A stretch of DNA of 64,000 nt from Pseudooceanicola nitratireducens. Lineage in GTDB: Bacteria > Pseudomonadota > Alphaproteobacteria > Rhodobacterales > Rhodobacteraceae. The notes beneath the pieces are model-generated. The model saw nothing but the letters and a program-made list of their open reading frames with translations. It was not told where the DNA came from and did no database searches. Where the stretch lies: NCBI RefSeq assembly GCF_900109195.1, contig NZ_FNZG01000004.1, positions 62,001 to 126,000 on the forward strand, in the 5' to 3' direction. The position numbers were made by a program, and so were the translations under genes. Positions 54,520-63,699 of the stretch are shown here, piece by piece (position 1 is the first letter of the stretch; each line of letters begins with the position of its first letter).

Positions 54520-55323
54520 CTATTGCGGCAGACCAAAGGTCATATTGGCCCAAAGGCTTTCCCACATGACGCCGGCCTCGATCGCCTGATCGCTTTCGGG
54601 TTCCCGGATCACCACCGCGTCGATCTGATAGGAGGCGCCCGCGCGCACCGGCAGGGTGACAAGGCCCTGATCGTCGGTGCGATAAAAACTGTGGGTGATG
54701 GCGTCGCCGGACTTCTCCCACATCTCGACCTGGGCGTCGGGCCTGGGCTGGCCCTGATATAGCAGAATGAGTTGGACGCTATCAATTCCATCCGCGAAGG
54801 GATTGGACTGCATGACAAATTCGGTTTCCATGCCAAAGTCGCGATCCGTTCCGTTACCCGGTTCTCCTCCGATTAACGTCTTAGCAAAGCGCCAATACCC
54901 TTCTGTTACGCCCTCCTGCGGCAGACCCCGCGCCGCATGGGTGTCGTTGAACCAGGGGGCGTCCTTGTGGGTAACGAAAGACTGGACCTTATCCCAGCTG
55001 TCATAGGTCAGTTTCGACATGGTCGAGCTGTAGGCCACAGCGGTCAATTCGTCACTAACGGTCAGAGTCATCCCCGGAAGATCGCCGGGCAAGCCCCTGT
55101 ATTCTCGAAACTTCCCATCCAGAACGTACGATACGGAACCAATACGACGGTCAAACCAGCTCAGCTCGATCCCCTTGAAATCCTCGCCGTTGCGAAAACG
55201 GATGCCCACGTTCTCGCCGCTTGGCGCTTGATATCTGTCGGGTTCAAGCCAAAACTCATGGCTGGATCCTGCGTTTGGCAGGATGAGGAGCAAAGGGGCG
55301 AATATGAGTGTTTTCAGGTCCAT
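54520..55323 (-). CDS. DUF4198-type periplasmic protein
   Basis: The 267-residue protein starts MDLKTLIFAPLLLILPNAGS with a signal peptide, then HEFWLEPDRYQAPSGENVGI. The histidine-led mature N-terminus and later VEMWEKSGDAITHSFYRTDD fit the DUF4198 family of periplasmic proteins linked to nickel or cobalt uptake. Its neighbour is a HupE/UreJ-type membrane protein reading the other way, so both could serve metal import. The two starts are head to head and share bases. Confidence 0.8.
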   Translation of the reverse strand: MDLKTLIFAPLLLILPNAGSSHEFWLEPDRYQAPSGENVGIRFRNGEDFKGIELSWFDRRIGSVSYVLDGKFREYRGLPGDLPGMTLTVSDELTAVAYSSTMSKLTYDSWDKVQSFVTHKDAPWFNDTHAARGLPQEGVTEGYWRFAKTLIGGEPGNGTDRDFGMETEFVMQSNPFADGIDSVQLILLYQGQPRPDAQVEMWEKSGDAITHSFYRTDDQGLVTLPVRAGASYQIDAVVIREPESDQAIEAGVMWESLWANMTFGLPQ

Positions 55324-56461
55324 GGGACGCAGGCTGAATGTCTGGCGCTTGGTGTCAAGGGTTGGCGTGCTGGCTGGCGCGCTTGTGATGGGCCAGGCGG
55401 CTGCCGCGCATGAGGTCCTTCCGACCATTGCCCAGCTGTCGTCAACGCCCGATGCGGTGCAGCTGGAACTGCGCATGAATGCCGAGGCCTTCCTGGCCGA
55501 TGTCGATCTGGACGGGCTGGAGGATACCAATTCCTCTGCACAATCAGACGATTACGATCGCTTCCGCGCCTTGCCCCCGGCGGATCTGGAACGCGAGATC
55601 CGCAGCAACTGGGACCGGATCAGCGCCGGCATCGTCCTGCGGTCGGGCGATCAGGACATCCCGCTGACGCTGGATACGGTCGAGGTTGGCGAGGTCGAGA
55701 ATGTCGAACTGACCCGTCCGACCCGTGTCGTCCTATCCGGGGCGCAACCGTATGATCGCGCGCCGCTACAGCTGGTCTGGCCCGAGGGACACGGAACGCT
55801 GGCGCTGCGCCAGGTTGGCGTCGAAAACGGCTATGCCGGTTACCTGGAGGGCGGCGAGACGTCCGAGATGATCCCGCAAGAGGGCGGCGCGGCGCAGACC
55901 GGCTGGCAGGCTTTTGTCGAATATATCCCCGTGGGGTTCGATCACATCCTGCCCAAGGGGCTGGATCATATCCTGTTTGTGCTGGGGCTGTTCTTCCTGT
56001 CGCCGCGCCTTGCACCGCTGCTTTGGCAGGTGTCGGCCTTTACGCTGGCCCATACCGTGACCCTGGCGCTTGGCGCGCTCGGGCTGGTGAACGTGCCCGG
56101 CAGCATCGTGGAACCGCTGATCGCCGCCTCGATCGCCTTTGTCGCCATCGAGAACATCTTCTCAACCAACCTGCATCGCTGGAGGCCGGCGGTAATCTTT
56201 GCCTTCGGCCTGTTGCACGGGCTGGGCTTTGCCAGCGTGTTGCAGGACTTCGGTCTGCCGCAGGCACAGTTCATCCCGGCGCTGATCGGGTTCAACGTCG
56301 GTGTCGAGTTCGGTCAGCTGACCGTCATTGCGCTGGCCTTCATCGCCGTGGGCGCGTGGTTCCGCCACAAGACCTGGTATCGGTCGGCAATTGCGGTTCC
56401 GGCTTCTGCGGTGATCGCCTGTGTCGGGATCTACTGGGCGATCGAACGCACCTTCCTGTAA
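55304..56461 (+). CDS. HupE/UreJ-type membrane protein
   Basis: The 385-residue protein has a signal-anchor region up to residue 37 (VLAGALVMGQAAAAHEVLPT), a periplasmic domain of about 170 residues and a C-terminal membrane domain of six to seven spans. The first span carries FDHILPKGLDHILFVLGLFF near residue 210, the histidine-aspartate-histidine pattern of HupE_UreJ_2 metal permease-like proteins. ATG at 55304 follows AAAGGGG; another ATG is at 55322. It may import nickel or another metal. Its 5' end overlaps the divergent DUF4198 gene. Confidence 0.82.
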   Translation: MSVFRSMGRRLNVWRLVSRVGVLAGALVMGQAAAAHEVLPTIAQLSSTPDAVQLELRMNAEAFLADVDLDGLEDTNSSAQSDDYDRFRALPPADLEREIRSNWDRISAGIVLRSGDQDIPLTLDTVEVGEVENVELTRPTRVVLSGAQPYDRAPLQLVWPEGHGTLALRQVGVENGYAGYLEGGETSEMIPQEGGAAQTGWQAFVEYIPVGFDHILPKGLDHILFVLGLFFLSPRLAPLLWQVSAFTLAHTVTLALGALGLVNVPGSIVEPLIAASIAFVAIENIFSTNLHRWRPAVIFAFGLLHGLGFASVLQDFGLPQAQFIPALIGFNVGVEFGQLTVIALAFIAVGAWFRHKTWYRSAIAVPASAVIACVGIYWAIERTFL

Positions 56462-56554
56462 GACAGGACCGACCATGGGGTGCGCCCGACGGGGCGCATC
56501 CACCTTTCCAGGGGCCCATTCAACGGGCCTGACCGAGAAAGCCGGGAAGGGGAC

Positions 56555-56583
56555 TTGCCAAAGGTCAGGGGCCGGTGTAATGC
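56555..56583 (+). promoter_or_regulatory. Putative rpsB-tsf promoter
   Basis: TTGCCA (56555-56560) and TAATGC (56578-56583) are 17 bases apart. This predicts a start near 56590 and a leader of about 112 bases. Confidence 0.45.
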
Positions 56584-56589
56584 ACCGCC

Positions 56590-56701
56590 ACTCAATCCCG
56601 CAGGTGGGGTCGGGCCTTTGGGGGAGACATCCCCAAGCGTCCACCGGTTGAAGCATCCGCTTCTCACCCCCGCCGAGGCTAAACCGGAAAGGAAAACGGA
56701 C
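56590..56701 (+). other. rpsB 5' leader with a hairpin
   Basis: The leader contains TTGGGG (56618-56623) and CCCCAA (56631-56636), a perfect 6-bp stem with a GAGACAT loop, then pyrimidine-rich sequence. GGAAAGGA precedes the rpsB ATG. The leaders of ribosomal protein operons are often autoregulatory, so binding of S2 is possible. Confidence 0.35.
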
Positions 56702-57469
56702 ATGGCTCTTCCCGAGTTCACCATGCGCCAGCTGCTTGAAGCCGGCGTTCACTTTGGTCACCAGACGCAGCGTTGGAACCCCCGCATGGGCGAGTTCATC
56801 TATGGCGCGCGCAACGGCATCCACATCATGGACCTGACGCAGACCGTCCCGATGCTGGACGCTGCTCTGAACGTCATCCGCGAAACCGTCGCCAAGGGCG
56901 GCCGCGTTCTGTTCGTCGGCACCAAGCGTCAGGCCTCGGCCCCCGTCGCAGAAGCCGCCGAGAAATGCGCGCAGTACTACATGAACCACCGCTGGCTGGG
57001 CGGCACGCTGACCAACTGGAAAACCGTTTCCCAGTCGATCAACCGCCTGAAGGAAATCGACGAAAAGCTGGGTTCCGGCGCTGAAGGCCTGACCAAGAAA
57101 GAGCGTCTGGGCATGGAACGCGACCAGGAGAAGCTGACCGCATCCCTGGGCGGCATCCGCGAAATGGGCGGCGTTCCCGACCTGCTGTTCGTCATCGACG
57201 TGAAAAAAGAACAGCTGGCCATCGCCGAAGCCAACAAGCTGGGCATCCCGGTTGTCGCCGTTGTCGACACCAACTGCTCGCCCGATGGCATCGACTACAT
57301 CATCCCCGGCAACGACGACGCGGCGCGTGCGATTTCGCTGTACTGCGACCTGGCATCGCGCGCAGCCCTGGACGGCATGACCGCCCAGCTGGGTGCTGCT
57401 GGCGTTGACGTTGGCGCAATGGAAGAAGCCCCGGCCGAAGAGGCTGTCGAGGAAGCCGCAGAGGCGTAA
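56702..57469 (+). CDS. rpsB: 30S ribosomal protein S2
   Basis: S2 is a small-subunit protein near the head-body junction. The 255-residue product begins [20 protein letters not shown], with [20 protein letters not shown] and a [17 protein letters not shown]-like region near residue 79. It ends in an acidic tail [15 protein letters not shown]. It is followed by tsf, the conserved pairing. The start is fixed by an AAGGAAAACGGAC leader. Confidence 0.97.
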   Translation: MALPEFTMRQLLEAGVHFGHQTQRWNPRMGEFIYGARNGIHIMDLTQTVPMLDAALNVIRETVAKGGRVLFVGTKRQASAPVAEAAEKCAQYYMNHRWLGGTLTNWKTVSQSINRLKEIDEKLGSGAEGLTKKERLGMERDQEKLTASLGGIREMGGVPDLLFVIDVKKEQLAIAEANKLGIPVVAVVDTNCSPDGIDYIIPGNDDAARAISLYCDLASRAALDGMTAQLGAAGVDVGAMEEAPAEEAVEEAAEA

Positions 57470-57560
57470 GCCACGCGACACCTTCGGGTTTCATGAAAAC
57501 GTCATGGGTCGCGGGTACGCCCGCGGCCAAGACCATTCCCAAGACATGAGGAGAGCCGAA

Positions 57561-58442
57561 ATGGCGATCACTGCTGCACAGGTGAAAGAACTGCGCGAAA
57601 TGACCGGCGCAGGCATGATGGATGCCAAGAAGGCGCTGGTGGAAACCGATGGCGACATCGAAGCCGCCGTTGACTGGCTGCGCACCAAGGGCCTGGCGAA
57701 AGCCGCCAAGAAATCCGGCCGTACCGCCGCCGAGGGCCTGGTGGCCGTCGCCGTTGAAGGTGGCAAGGGTGTTGCTGTCGAAGTGAACTCGGAAACCGAC
57801 TTTGTCGGCAAGAACGCCGAATTCCAGACCATGGTGAAAGACATCGCCGGCGCCGCGCTGAACGTGTCCGACATCGAGGCGCTGAAAGCGGCCGATCTGG
57901 GTGGCAAGACGGTCGAAGAGACCATCACCAACAAGATCGCCACCATCGGGGAAAACATGACCCTGCGCCGGATGGAAACCGCAGAAGGCGATCAGGTCGT
58001 GTCCTACGTGCACAACGCTGCGGCGGACGGCATGGGCAAGATCGGTGTTCTGGTTGCGCTGAAAGGCGACAACGAAGCCTTCGGCAAGCAGGTCGCGATG
58101 CACGTCGCTGCTGCTGACCCGCGCCCGCAGGCCCTGAACGAATCCGAAGTCGATGCCGAAGTCATCGAAAAGGAACGTCAGATCCAGATCGAGATCGCAC
58201 GTGAATCCGGCAAGCCGGAGCAGGTGATCGAGAAGATGATCGAAGGCCGGATGAAGAAATTCCTGTCCGAGATCACCCTGGTGAACCAGGCCTTCGTCGT
58301 GAACCCCGACCTGACCGTCGGTGCGGCCGCGAAAGAAGCCGGCGTCGAGATCCTGGGCTATGTCCGCCTGGAAGTCGGCGAAGGCATCGAGAAGGAAGAA
58401 GAAGATTTCGCAGCAGAAGTGGCCAAGGCCGCTCAGGGCTGA
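57561..58442 (+). CDS. tsf: Elongation factor Ts
   Basis: EF-Ts exchanges GDP for GTP on EF-Tu. The 293-residue product begins [20 protein letters not shown]. The conserved [20 protein letters not shown] and [20 protein letters not shown] segments identify it, and TDFVGKN near residue 80 is the EF-Tu contact. It follows rpsB by 91 bases. GAGGAG is upstream of the ATG. A strong terminator lies after it. Confidence 0.97.
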   Translation: MAITAAQVKELREMTGAGMMDAKKALVETDGDIEAAVDWLRTKGLAKAAKKSGRTAAEGLVAVAVEGGKGVAVEVNSETDFVGKNAEFQTMVKDIAGAALNVSDIEALKAADLGGKTVEETITNKIATIGENMTLRRMETAEGDQVVSYVHNAAADGMGKIGVLVALKGDNEAFGKQVAMHVAAADPRPQALNESEVDAEVIEKERQIQIEIARESGKPEQVIEKMIEGRMKKFLSEITLVNQAFVVNPDLTVGAAAKEAGVEILGYVRLEVGEGIEKEEEDFAAEVAKAAQG

Positions 58443-58468
58443 TCGCCCGCTGTTTCAGATCTGGAAAG

Positions 58469-58493
58469 GGCCGGGGATTTCCCCGGCCTTTTT
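58469..58493 (+). terminator. Rho-independent terminator of rpsB-tsf
   Basis: GGCCGGGG (58469-58476) and CCCCGGCC (58481-58488) form a perfect 8-bp stem with an ATTT loop and a T run interrupted by one C. It ends the operon 27 bases after the tsf stop. Confidence 0.92.
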
Positions 58494-58505
58494 CTTTTGG
58501 GCGGA

Positions 58506-59132
58506 TCAGGTGTTGTCCAAGGCCGCTTGGGGCCGTTTCAGCGCCGCACGGGTCCGGGTGACGGCGTCACGGATATGGCAGCCCTCGGCGTGGTCATTCA
58601 GCAGCCCCATGCTTTGCATGAAGGCAAAGACGGTCGTGGGGCCAACGAACTTCCATCCGCGCTTTTTCAGGTCCTTGGCCATGGCGATGGCAGAAGGGCT
58701 GGTGGTCATGCTTTGCGGCGCACCCAGTTCGTCCTCGGACGGCTCCCAGGACCAGACATAGGCGGCAAGGGTGCCTGTCTCGACGATCAGTTTCTCTGCG
58801 CGGGCGGCGTTGTTGATCACGGCGTCGATCTTGCCCTTGTGACGAATGATACCAGCATCGTTCAAAAGGCGCGTTCTGTCTGCGTCGGTGAACTTAGCAA
58901 CCTTGTGCAAGTCAAAGTTTTCAAACGCGGAACGAAAGTTCTCTCTCTTTGCCAGAATGGTTCGCCAGCTTAGCCCCGACTGGAAGCTTTCCAGGCAAAG
59001 CTTCTCGAACAGGTGGCGGTCATCGGTGACGGGCCACCCCCATTCCTCGTCATGATAGGGGATGAAATCCGTCGTCTGATGCACCCAGTGGCAGCGTTGC
59101 CTGCCATCGGGGCCCGTGGTCAGCTGTGCCAT
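58506..59132 (-). CDS. tag: DNA-3-methyladenine glycosylase I
   Basis: Tag removes 3-methyladenine from alkylated DNA. The 208-residue protein starts MAQLTTGPDGRQRCHWVHQT behind AGAGG. The zinc ligands appear as Cys near residue 14 (QRCHW) and His and Cys in NDHAEGCHIRD near 183-186, and the catalytic glutamate is in YHDEEWGWPV. The N-terminal zinc snap is intact, which supports this start over an upstream ATG at 59138. It converges on tsf. Confidence 0.93.
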   Translation of the reverse strand: MAQLTTGPDGRQRCHWVHQTTDFIPYHDEEWGWPVTDDRHLFEKLCLESFQSGLSWRTILAKRENFRSAFENFDLHKVAKFTDADRTRLLNDAGIIRHKGKIDAVINNAARAEKLIVETGTLAAYVWSWEPSEDELGAPQSMTTSPSAIAMAKDLKKRGWKFVGPTTVFAFMQSMGLLNDHAEGCHIRDAVTRTRAALKRPQAALDNT

Positions 59133-59545
59133 CTGCATCCTCTTGCCCTGCGCCGTACAGGCACAGGAGACAGGCAAGACGCCTTGCGGTCAAGGCGGCC
59201 ATGGGGCCGTGATCAGGGCAGGGGCTGGATACAAGAACGGTGCCGACCAGAGGTCGACACCGCCTTATAACGTCCGCGGGCATAAATGGGGATGGTGCCC
59301 GCCGGACTGCCGGAACGAAGGTGGATCAATACACCTCCGCCCGGCTCCGGTTTCCCGGTCGAAGACCAGAGCCTCGGTATATCGAGGGGTGGTTTCCGAA
59401 TGTTCCATGGCCATAAAGCCACCACTCACGGAACCTCTGCAGATTGCAATCTGACGCGGCGTAACGAAAGTCAGGGAATCCTTACCTTTTGGTCAAACAC
59501 GTCATTCAGAGAATTGAATGTTGTTTATTTCCAGTGGCTTAGAGA
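59133..59545. other. Structured 413-bp intergenic region
   Basis: Five stem-loops crowd 59238-59387: an 11-bp stem at 59238-59262, GTCCG/GGGCA paired with TGCCC/CGGAC (59272-59307), AGGTG/CACCT (59319-59336), GGCTCCGGT/ACCAGAGCC (59343-59373) and CCTCG/CGAGG (59372-59387). In two of them the single mismatch on plus becomes a G-U pair on minus, which favours a minus-strand RNA. A 70-codon minus frame (59213-59425) overlaps but I do not recognise it. No known RNA family is evident. Confidence 0.45.
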
Positions 59546-60343
59546 TCACGCTTCCAGGACGAACATCTGATTTTGGAATGCCGCTTTCAGCACTGCCTGG
59601 GCCGTTGTCTCGACATTTAGCGCCTCACGCGCAAGCCGCAGATGCTTCTCAACCGTGGCGGGTGTCAGGCCCATCAAAAGGGCGATATCGGCGGTGGTTT
59701 TTCCATCGCCAACCCATTGCAGCGCTTCGCGCTGACGCCTGGTCAGGCCGCGCGACGGGCCGGCATAGGGCAGGGTAAGAATCTTCAGGTGCGCGACGTT
59801 GTTCATCACCACGATATCGCGGCCATGGTCGGCCCAGATGCGATCGCAGTCTTCCTGGGACATGCCAGGGTTCGCGGTCAGCGCGATGGCGCCCTTGGTG
59901 CGGGGCGAGATCGATTTGAAGCTGATGGAATAGCCGGCGGTCACCTCGTGACGGCGGTTGAACTCCAACACGCTTTTTTCACTTTCGGTCAGCGTCCCGC
60001 TGGCCATCATGTCGCGCACAATGGACCAGCTGCAGGCACCTTCGTGTTCCAGCGCCCAACGGACCATGGGGGCGTGGAAATACAGACCCTTGCCAAGGAA
60101 GCCGTCGGTGTAATCCTTCGCGTGGTTGGTCAGGATCACGAAATCCTCGGGATCGCCCAAAGAGGTCGCGGTGCGGTAGCGGGTAAAGCCATAGATCAGA
60201 CGATCAAAGCCGTAGGCACCCATGCGGTCGCAATGCAGCTGCCACAGCTCCTCGATGGACTGCGCATTGGTCAGCTGCTCAAGATAGTCGCGGCGCGTGT
60301 GGCTGCGTTCATCCCGGGTGCGGTGCGCGGAGGCGGCTGTCAT
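59546..60343 (-). CDS. LuxR-type autoinducer-binding transcription regulator
   Basis: The 265-residue protein has an autoinducer-binding-type domain over about residues 25-180, with CDRMGAYGFDRLIYGFTRYR and ACSWSIVRDMM, then a LuxR helix-turn-helix LTRRQREALQWVGDGKTTAD near 200-219. The cell would use it to sense acyl-homoserine lactones or another signal, but no luxI lies in the window, so it is a solo receptor here. The ligand-pocket tryptophan and aspartate residues cannot be scored confidently by eye. Confidence 0.88.
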   Translation of the reverse strand: MTAASAHRTRDERSHTRRDYLEQLTNAQSIEELWQLHCDRMGAYGFDRLIYGFTRYRTATSLGDPEDFVILTNHAKDYTDGFLGKGLYFHAPMVRWALEHEGACSWSIVRDMMASGTLTESEKSVLEFNRRHEVTAGYSISFKSISPRTKGAIALTANPGMSQEDCDRIWADHGRDIVVMNNVAHLKILTLPYAGPSRGLTRRQREALQWVGDGKTTADIALLMGLTPATVEKHLRLAREALNVETTAQAVLKAAFQNQMFVLEA

Positions 60344-60598
60344 GCAAGTCCTTCAGGTTGTAGATGCTACCGAGCGTCTATTACTAAGGGCTATGGTCCA
60401 AATGTCGAGGGGATCAGCCGCAATTTCCCCTGCGTAACCATCCGTTATTTACATAATACTGATTACACGCAACATGGATATACTTGGAACGACCCCCTGT
60501 TTGTCCACAGTATCCGTGTTTTGACGCCTCGAGATCACTTTGTCATCCCTGAGCGTCGTCTGGGCCGATACAGAACCCTGCACCGACCCGGAAGCCTG

Positions 60599-61255
60599 TT
60601 AGGACGATCGCCCCTCCATCCCGGATGCCAGACTTGACGGCGCGCCCGGGATCCGCATCTCGAACGTGCTCTCGATCGCGGTGTAGTCGTAGTAACCCAT
60701 CCGCGCCAATGGTTTGATCTTTGGCACCATCAGCTTGCCCTCGGCCGAAATCACGTCGTCCTGCACGTGGATACGCACCACTTCGCCATAGACGATGTCC
60801 ACCCAGGTGTCCTGGTTCCCCCCGGAAAGCCGATGCGTGCTGAGATAGCGGCATTCGAACTGTGCCGGGCTTTCCGCAACCCGAGGAGCCTTGGCGTCGA
60901 TCGACGCGGCCTTGGTCAAGCCGGCGCTGACGAATTCGTCCTCTTCCGGTGGCGTATCCATACCCGAGATGCTGACCGCCTCGCGCAGGTCGTAGGTTGC
61001 CATGTTCCAGACAAACCACCCGGTTTCCTCGGCATTCACCACGGAATCCTTGCGCCGCGCGCCCCTGCGATGGTTCGCGGCAAACATCACCATGGGCGGA
61101 TCGAAGTTCAGGTTCTGCCACTGGCTGTACGGTGCCAGATTGTCGATCCCTTGCCGGCTGGTGGTGGAAATCCAGCCGATCGGGCGCGGCACCGTACAGG
61201 CCTTGAACGGGCTGAACGGCAGCGGACATGGTTCTTTTCCTGGTGCATAGTGCAA
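60599..61255 (-). CDS. Flavin reductase-domain protein
   Basis: The 218-residue protein carries the FMN-binding split-barrel flavin reductase pattern, with FKACTVPRPIGWISTTSRQG near residue 17 and VSISGMDTPPEEDEFVSAGL near 94. The start is TTG at 61255, with GGGAGGA 9 bases upstream; the ATG at 61248 is out of frame. It likely supplies reduced FMN to a monooxygenase or acts on its own. No partner is adjacent. Confidence 0.85.
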   Translation of the reverse strand: MHYAPGKEPCPLPFSPFKACTVPRPIGWISTTSRQGIDNLAPYSQWQNLNFDPPMVMFAANHRRGARRKDSVVNAEETGWFVWNMATYDLREAVSISGMDTPPEEDEFVSAGLTKAASIDAKAPRVAESPAQFECRYLSTHRLSGGNQDTWVDIVYGEVVRIHVQDDVISAEGKLMVPKIKPLARMGYYDYTAIESTFEMRIPGAPSSLASGMEGRSS

Positions 61256-61375
61256 GTGGTGGATCCTCCCTCTGGTTGGGCTGCAATAGCCGTTCCGGAG
61301 AGACTAGCCCCCTATTTGTTAGCTCGCAAACAATTATCTTGCTTATCGCCTTGAGCCAGGTGCGGCGCGGAACGC

Positions 61376-61411
61376 CAAGGGGCGGCCCCGGTCTGCCGAA
61401 GCCGCCCCTTG
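61376..61411. terminator. Hairpin downstream of phoB
   Basis: CAAGGGGCGGC (61376-61386) and GCCGCCCCTTG (61401-61411) form a perfect 11-bp stem with a 14-base loop. There is no T tract on either strand. It lies 24 bases after the phoB stop on minus and probably ends the pst-pho transcript with help from Rho. Confidence 0.55.
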
Positions 61412-61434
61412 AGGAAAACAAACGCCCGCAGATC

Positions 61435-62121
61435 TCAGCCCAGGGCGTAGCCCGCGCCGCGCACGGTGCGCAAAGGATCGCCCCCGCCGTGCTGGCACAG
61501 CGCCTTGCGCAGACGGCCGATGTGCACGTCCACGGTGCGCGTGTCGACATAGATGTCGCGCCCCCAGACACGGTCCAGAAGCTGTTCACGGCTCCAGACG
61601 CGGCCGGGTTTTTCCATGAAGGTGGTCAGCAGACGGAATTCCGTCGGCCCCAGCTTCAGCACGTTGCCGTCGCGCGTCACGCGGTGCGTTTCGCTGTCCA
61701 GCAGGATGTCCTCGAACTCCAGCCGTTCACCGACGGTGGACGGACGCGTACGGCGCAGCTGGGCGCGCACACGGGCCATCAGTTCGATCACCGAATAGGG
61801 TTTGACCACGTAGTCATCCGCCCCGGTTTCCAGGCCGCGCACGCGGTCGACCTCTTCGCTGCGGGCAGACAGCATGATGATCGGCACGCCGCGGGTTTCC
61901 GCCCGCATCTTCAGTTGGCGGCAGACCTCGATCCCCGAGACATTGGGCAGCATCCAGTCCAGCACAATGATGTCCGGCGCGGCCTCGTCCACCAGCATCA
62001 GCGCCTCTTCGCCGTTTTCCGCCCGCGAGACGCGGAAGCCTTCGGCTTCGAGGTTGTAGGACAGCACTTCGCGCTGTGCGGGTTCGTCTTCGACGACAAG
62101 GACTGTGGGCTGTTCGGGCAT
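61435..62121 (-). CDS. phoB: Phosphate regulon response regulator PhoB
   Basis: PhoB activates phosphate-starvation genes. The 228-residue protein starts MPEQPTVLVVEDEPAQREVL. The receiver has the phospho-acceptor Asp55 in IVLDWMLPN and ends near residue 125. The OmpR-type winged helix follows, with LGPTEFRLLTTFMEKPGRVW and RTVDVHIGRLRKAL. It is the last of the minus-strand set pstA-pstB-phoU-phoB. No PhoR is visible within the window. Confidence 0.95.
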   Translation of the reverse strand: MPEQPTVLVVEDEPAQREVLSYNLEAEGFRVSRAENGEEALMLVDEAAPDIIVLDWMLPNVSGIEVCRQLKMRAETRGVPIIMLSARSEEVDRVRGLETGADDYVVKPYSVIELMARVRAQLRRTRPSTVGERLEFEDILLDSETHRVTRDGNVLKLGPTEFRLLTTFMEKPGRVWSREQLLDRVWGRDIYVDTRTVDVHIGRLRKALCQHGGGDPLRTVRGAGYALG

Positions 62122-62141
62122 CTTCGGTCTTTCGGAAAGGC

Positions 62142-62867
62142 TCAGGCTTGCGGCGAGAAGGTCGCGTCGGTCGAGGTTTTGTCGCCCTTGGGCCGCGCCT
62201 CGTCCGGGGTTTCGCCGGTGACCAGGTAGATCACCTGCTCACAGATCGAGGTCACGTGATCGCCCATGCGTTCGGTGTTCTTGGCCATGAAATGCAGGTG
62301 CATGCAGGCGGTGATGTTGCGCGGATCTTCCATCATGAAGGTCAGGAATTCGCGGAAGAGCGCGTTGTACATCTGGTCGACGTCCTGGTCGCGCTGGATC
62401 ACGTCGGCGGCCTTGACGGCGTCGCGCTGGATATAGGCGTCCAGCGCGTCCTTCAGCATCTCGTTGACCTCGCGCGCCATGCGGCGCAGCGCGGCCTGAG
62501 AGCCGTTGATCGGCGACATCTGGGCCAGGATCGAGGTCCGCTTGGCCATGTTTTTCGCATAGTCGCCAATACGTTCCAGGTTGGACGAGATCTTCATGAC
62601 GGACAGAACGATGCGCAGATCGCCCGCCGTCGGTGCGCGCAGCGCGATCAGGCGCGCGGCGTCTTCGTTGATCATCTCTTCCAGGGCGTCGATGGCCTTG
62701 TCGCCCTTGCGGACCTGTTCGGCCAACTCTTCGTCGCGAGTTTCCAGCGACTGGGCTGCGTCCAGGATCGCGGCCTCGACCAGGCCGCCCATCTTCATGA
62801 TCTTCGCCTGGATGGCTTCCAGATCCCGGTCGAAGGCGGATGCGATATGCTGCTCGTCTGCGGTCAT
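62142..62867 (-). CDS. phoU: Phosphate transport system regulatory protein PhoU
   Basis: PhoU links Pst transport to PhoR/PhoB control. The 241-residue protein starts MTADEQHIASAFDRDLEAIQ behind GGAG; an in-frame TTG at 62876 is less likely. Two helical PhoU repeats are visible, each with the E-x-x-x-D-type metal-binding pattern, as in ERIGDYAKNMAKR near residue 98 and NTERMGDHVTSICEQV near 199. It is 20 bases from pstB and 20 from phoB. Confidence 0.95.
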   Translation of the reverse strand: MTADEQHIASAFDRDLEAIQAKIMKMGGLVEAAILDAAQSLETRDEELAEQVRKGDKAIDALEEMINEDAARLIALRAPTAGDLRIVLSVMKISSNLERIGDYAKNMAKRTSILAQMSPINGSQAALRRMAREVNEMLKDALDAYIQRDAVKAADVIQRDQDVDQMYNALFREFLTFMMEDPRNITACMHLHFMAKNTERMGDHVTSICEQVIYLVTGETPDEARPKGDKTSTDATFSPQA

Positions 62868-62886
62868 TTTATCCAACTCCGATGGA

Positions 62887-63684
62887 TCAGCCGATACGGC
62901 CGGTGATGTAACTTTCGGTGCGCGGATCCACCGGGTTGGTGAAGATCTGGCCCGTCTCGCCGTATTCCACCAGGTTGCCGAGGTGGAAGAAGGCCGTTTT
63001 CTGGCTGACGCGCGCCGCCTGCTGCATCGAGTGCGTGACGATCACGACGCTGTAGTTTTCACGCAGCTCGTCGATCAGTTCCTCGACCTGGCCGGTGGCG
63101 ATCGGGTCAAGCGCGGAACAGGGTTCGTCCATCAGAAGAACCTCGGGTTCAGTGGCGACGGCGCGGGCGATGCACAGACGCTGCTGCTGACCACCAGACA
63201 GGCCGGTGCCGGGCGCGTGAAGGCGGTCCTTCACCTCGTCCCAGATGGCGCCGCGGCGCAGGGATTTTTCGACAATGTCGTCCAGGTCGGCCTTGTTCTT
63301 GGCCAGTCCGTGGATCCGCGGACCATAGGCGATATTGTCGTAGATCGATTTGGGAAACGGGTTCGGCTTCTGGAACACCATGCCGACCTTGGCGCGCAGT
63401 TGCACGGGGTCGACGCGAGCGTCATAGATGTCTTCACCGTCCAGCAGGATGTCGCCTTCGACGCGGCAGATGTCGATGGTGTCGTTCATGCGGTTCAGGC
63501 ACCGCAGGAAGGTGGATTTGCCGCAGCCCGAGGGGCCGATGAAGGCCGTCACGGTCTTGTCTTCGATCTCGACGTTCACGTCCTTGATGGCGTGGGTGCT
63601 GCCGTAGAAGACCTGCACGTTGCGGGCGGCGATTTTAGTCTCGTTCTGGGTCACTTTCTGCTCCGATGCGGGGGCGTCGTACAT
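62887..63684 (-). CDS. pstB: Phosphate ABC transporter ATP-binding protein PstB
   Basis: PstB powers the Pst phosphate transporter. The 265-residue protein begins [20 protein letters not shown]. It has Walker [13 protein letters not shown] near residue 51, the Q-loop [14 protein letters not shown] near 110, the signature [14 protein letters not shown] near 163 and Walker [14 protein letters not shown] near 184. The length and motifs are typical. It lies 15 bases after pstA. Confidence 0.97.
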   Translation of the reverse strand: MYDAPASEQKVTQNETKIAARNVQVFYGSTHAIKDVNVEIEDKTVTAFIGPSGCGKSTFLRCLNRMNDTIDICRVEGDILLDGEDIYDARVDPVQLRAKVGMVFQKPNPFPKSIYDNIAYGPRIHGLAKNKADLDDIVEKSLRRGAIWDEVKDRLHAPGTGLSGGQQQRLCIARAVATEPEVLLMDEPCSALDPIATGQVEELIDELRENYSVVIVTHSMQQAARVSQKTAFFHLGNLVEYGETGQIFTNPVDPRTESYITGRIG

Positions 63685-63699
63685 GGGGTCTGGTCCTTC

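Noticed and set aside
59213-59425. 70-codon minus-strand frame in the tag-luxR gap
   Set aside because: It overlaps the hairpin cluster, starts with GTG-GTG, and matches no family I know; I list the region as possible RNA rather than a gene.
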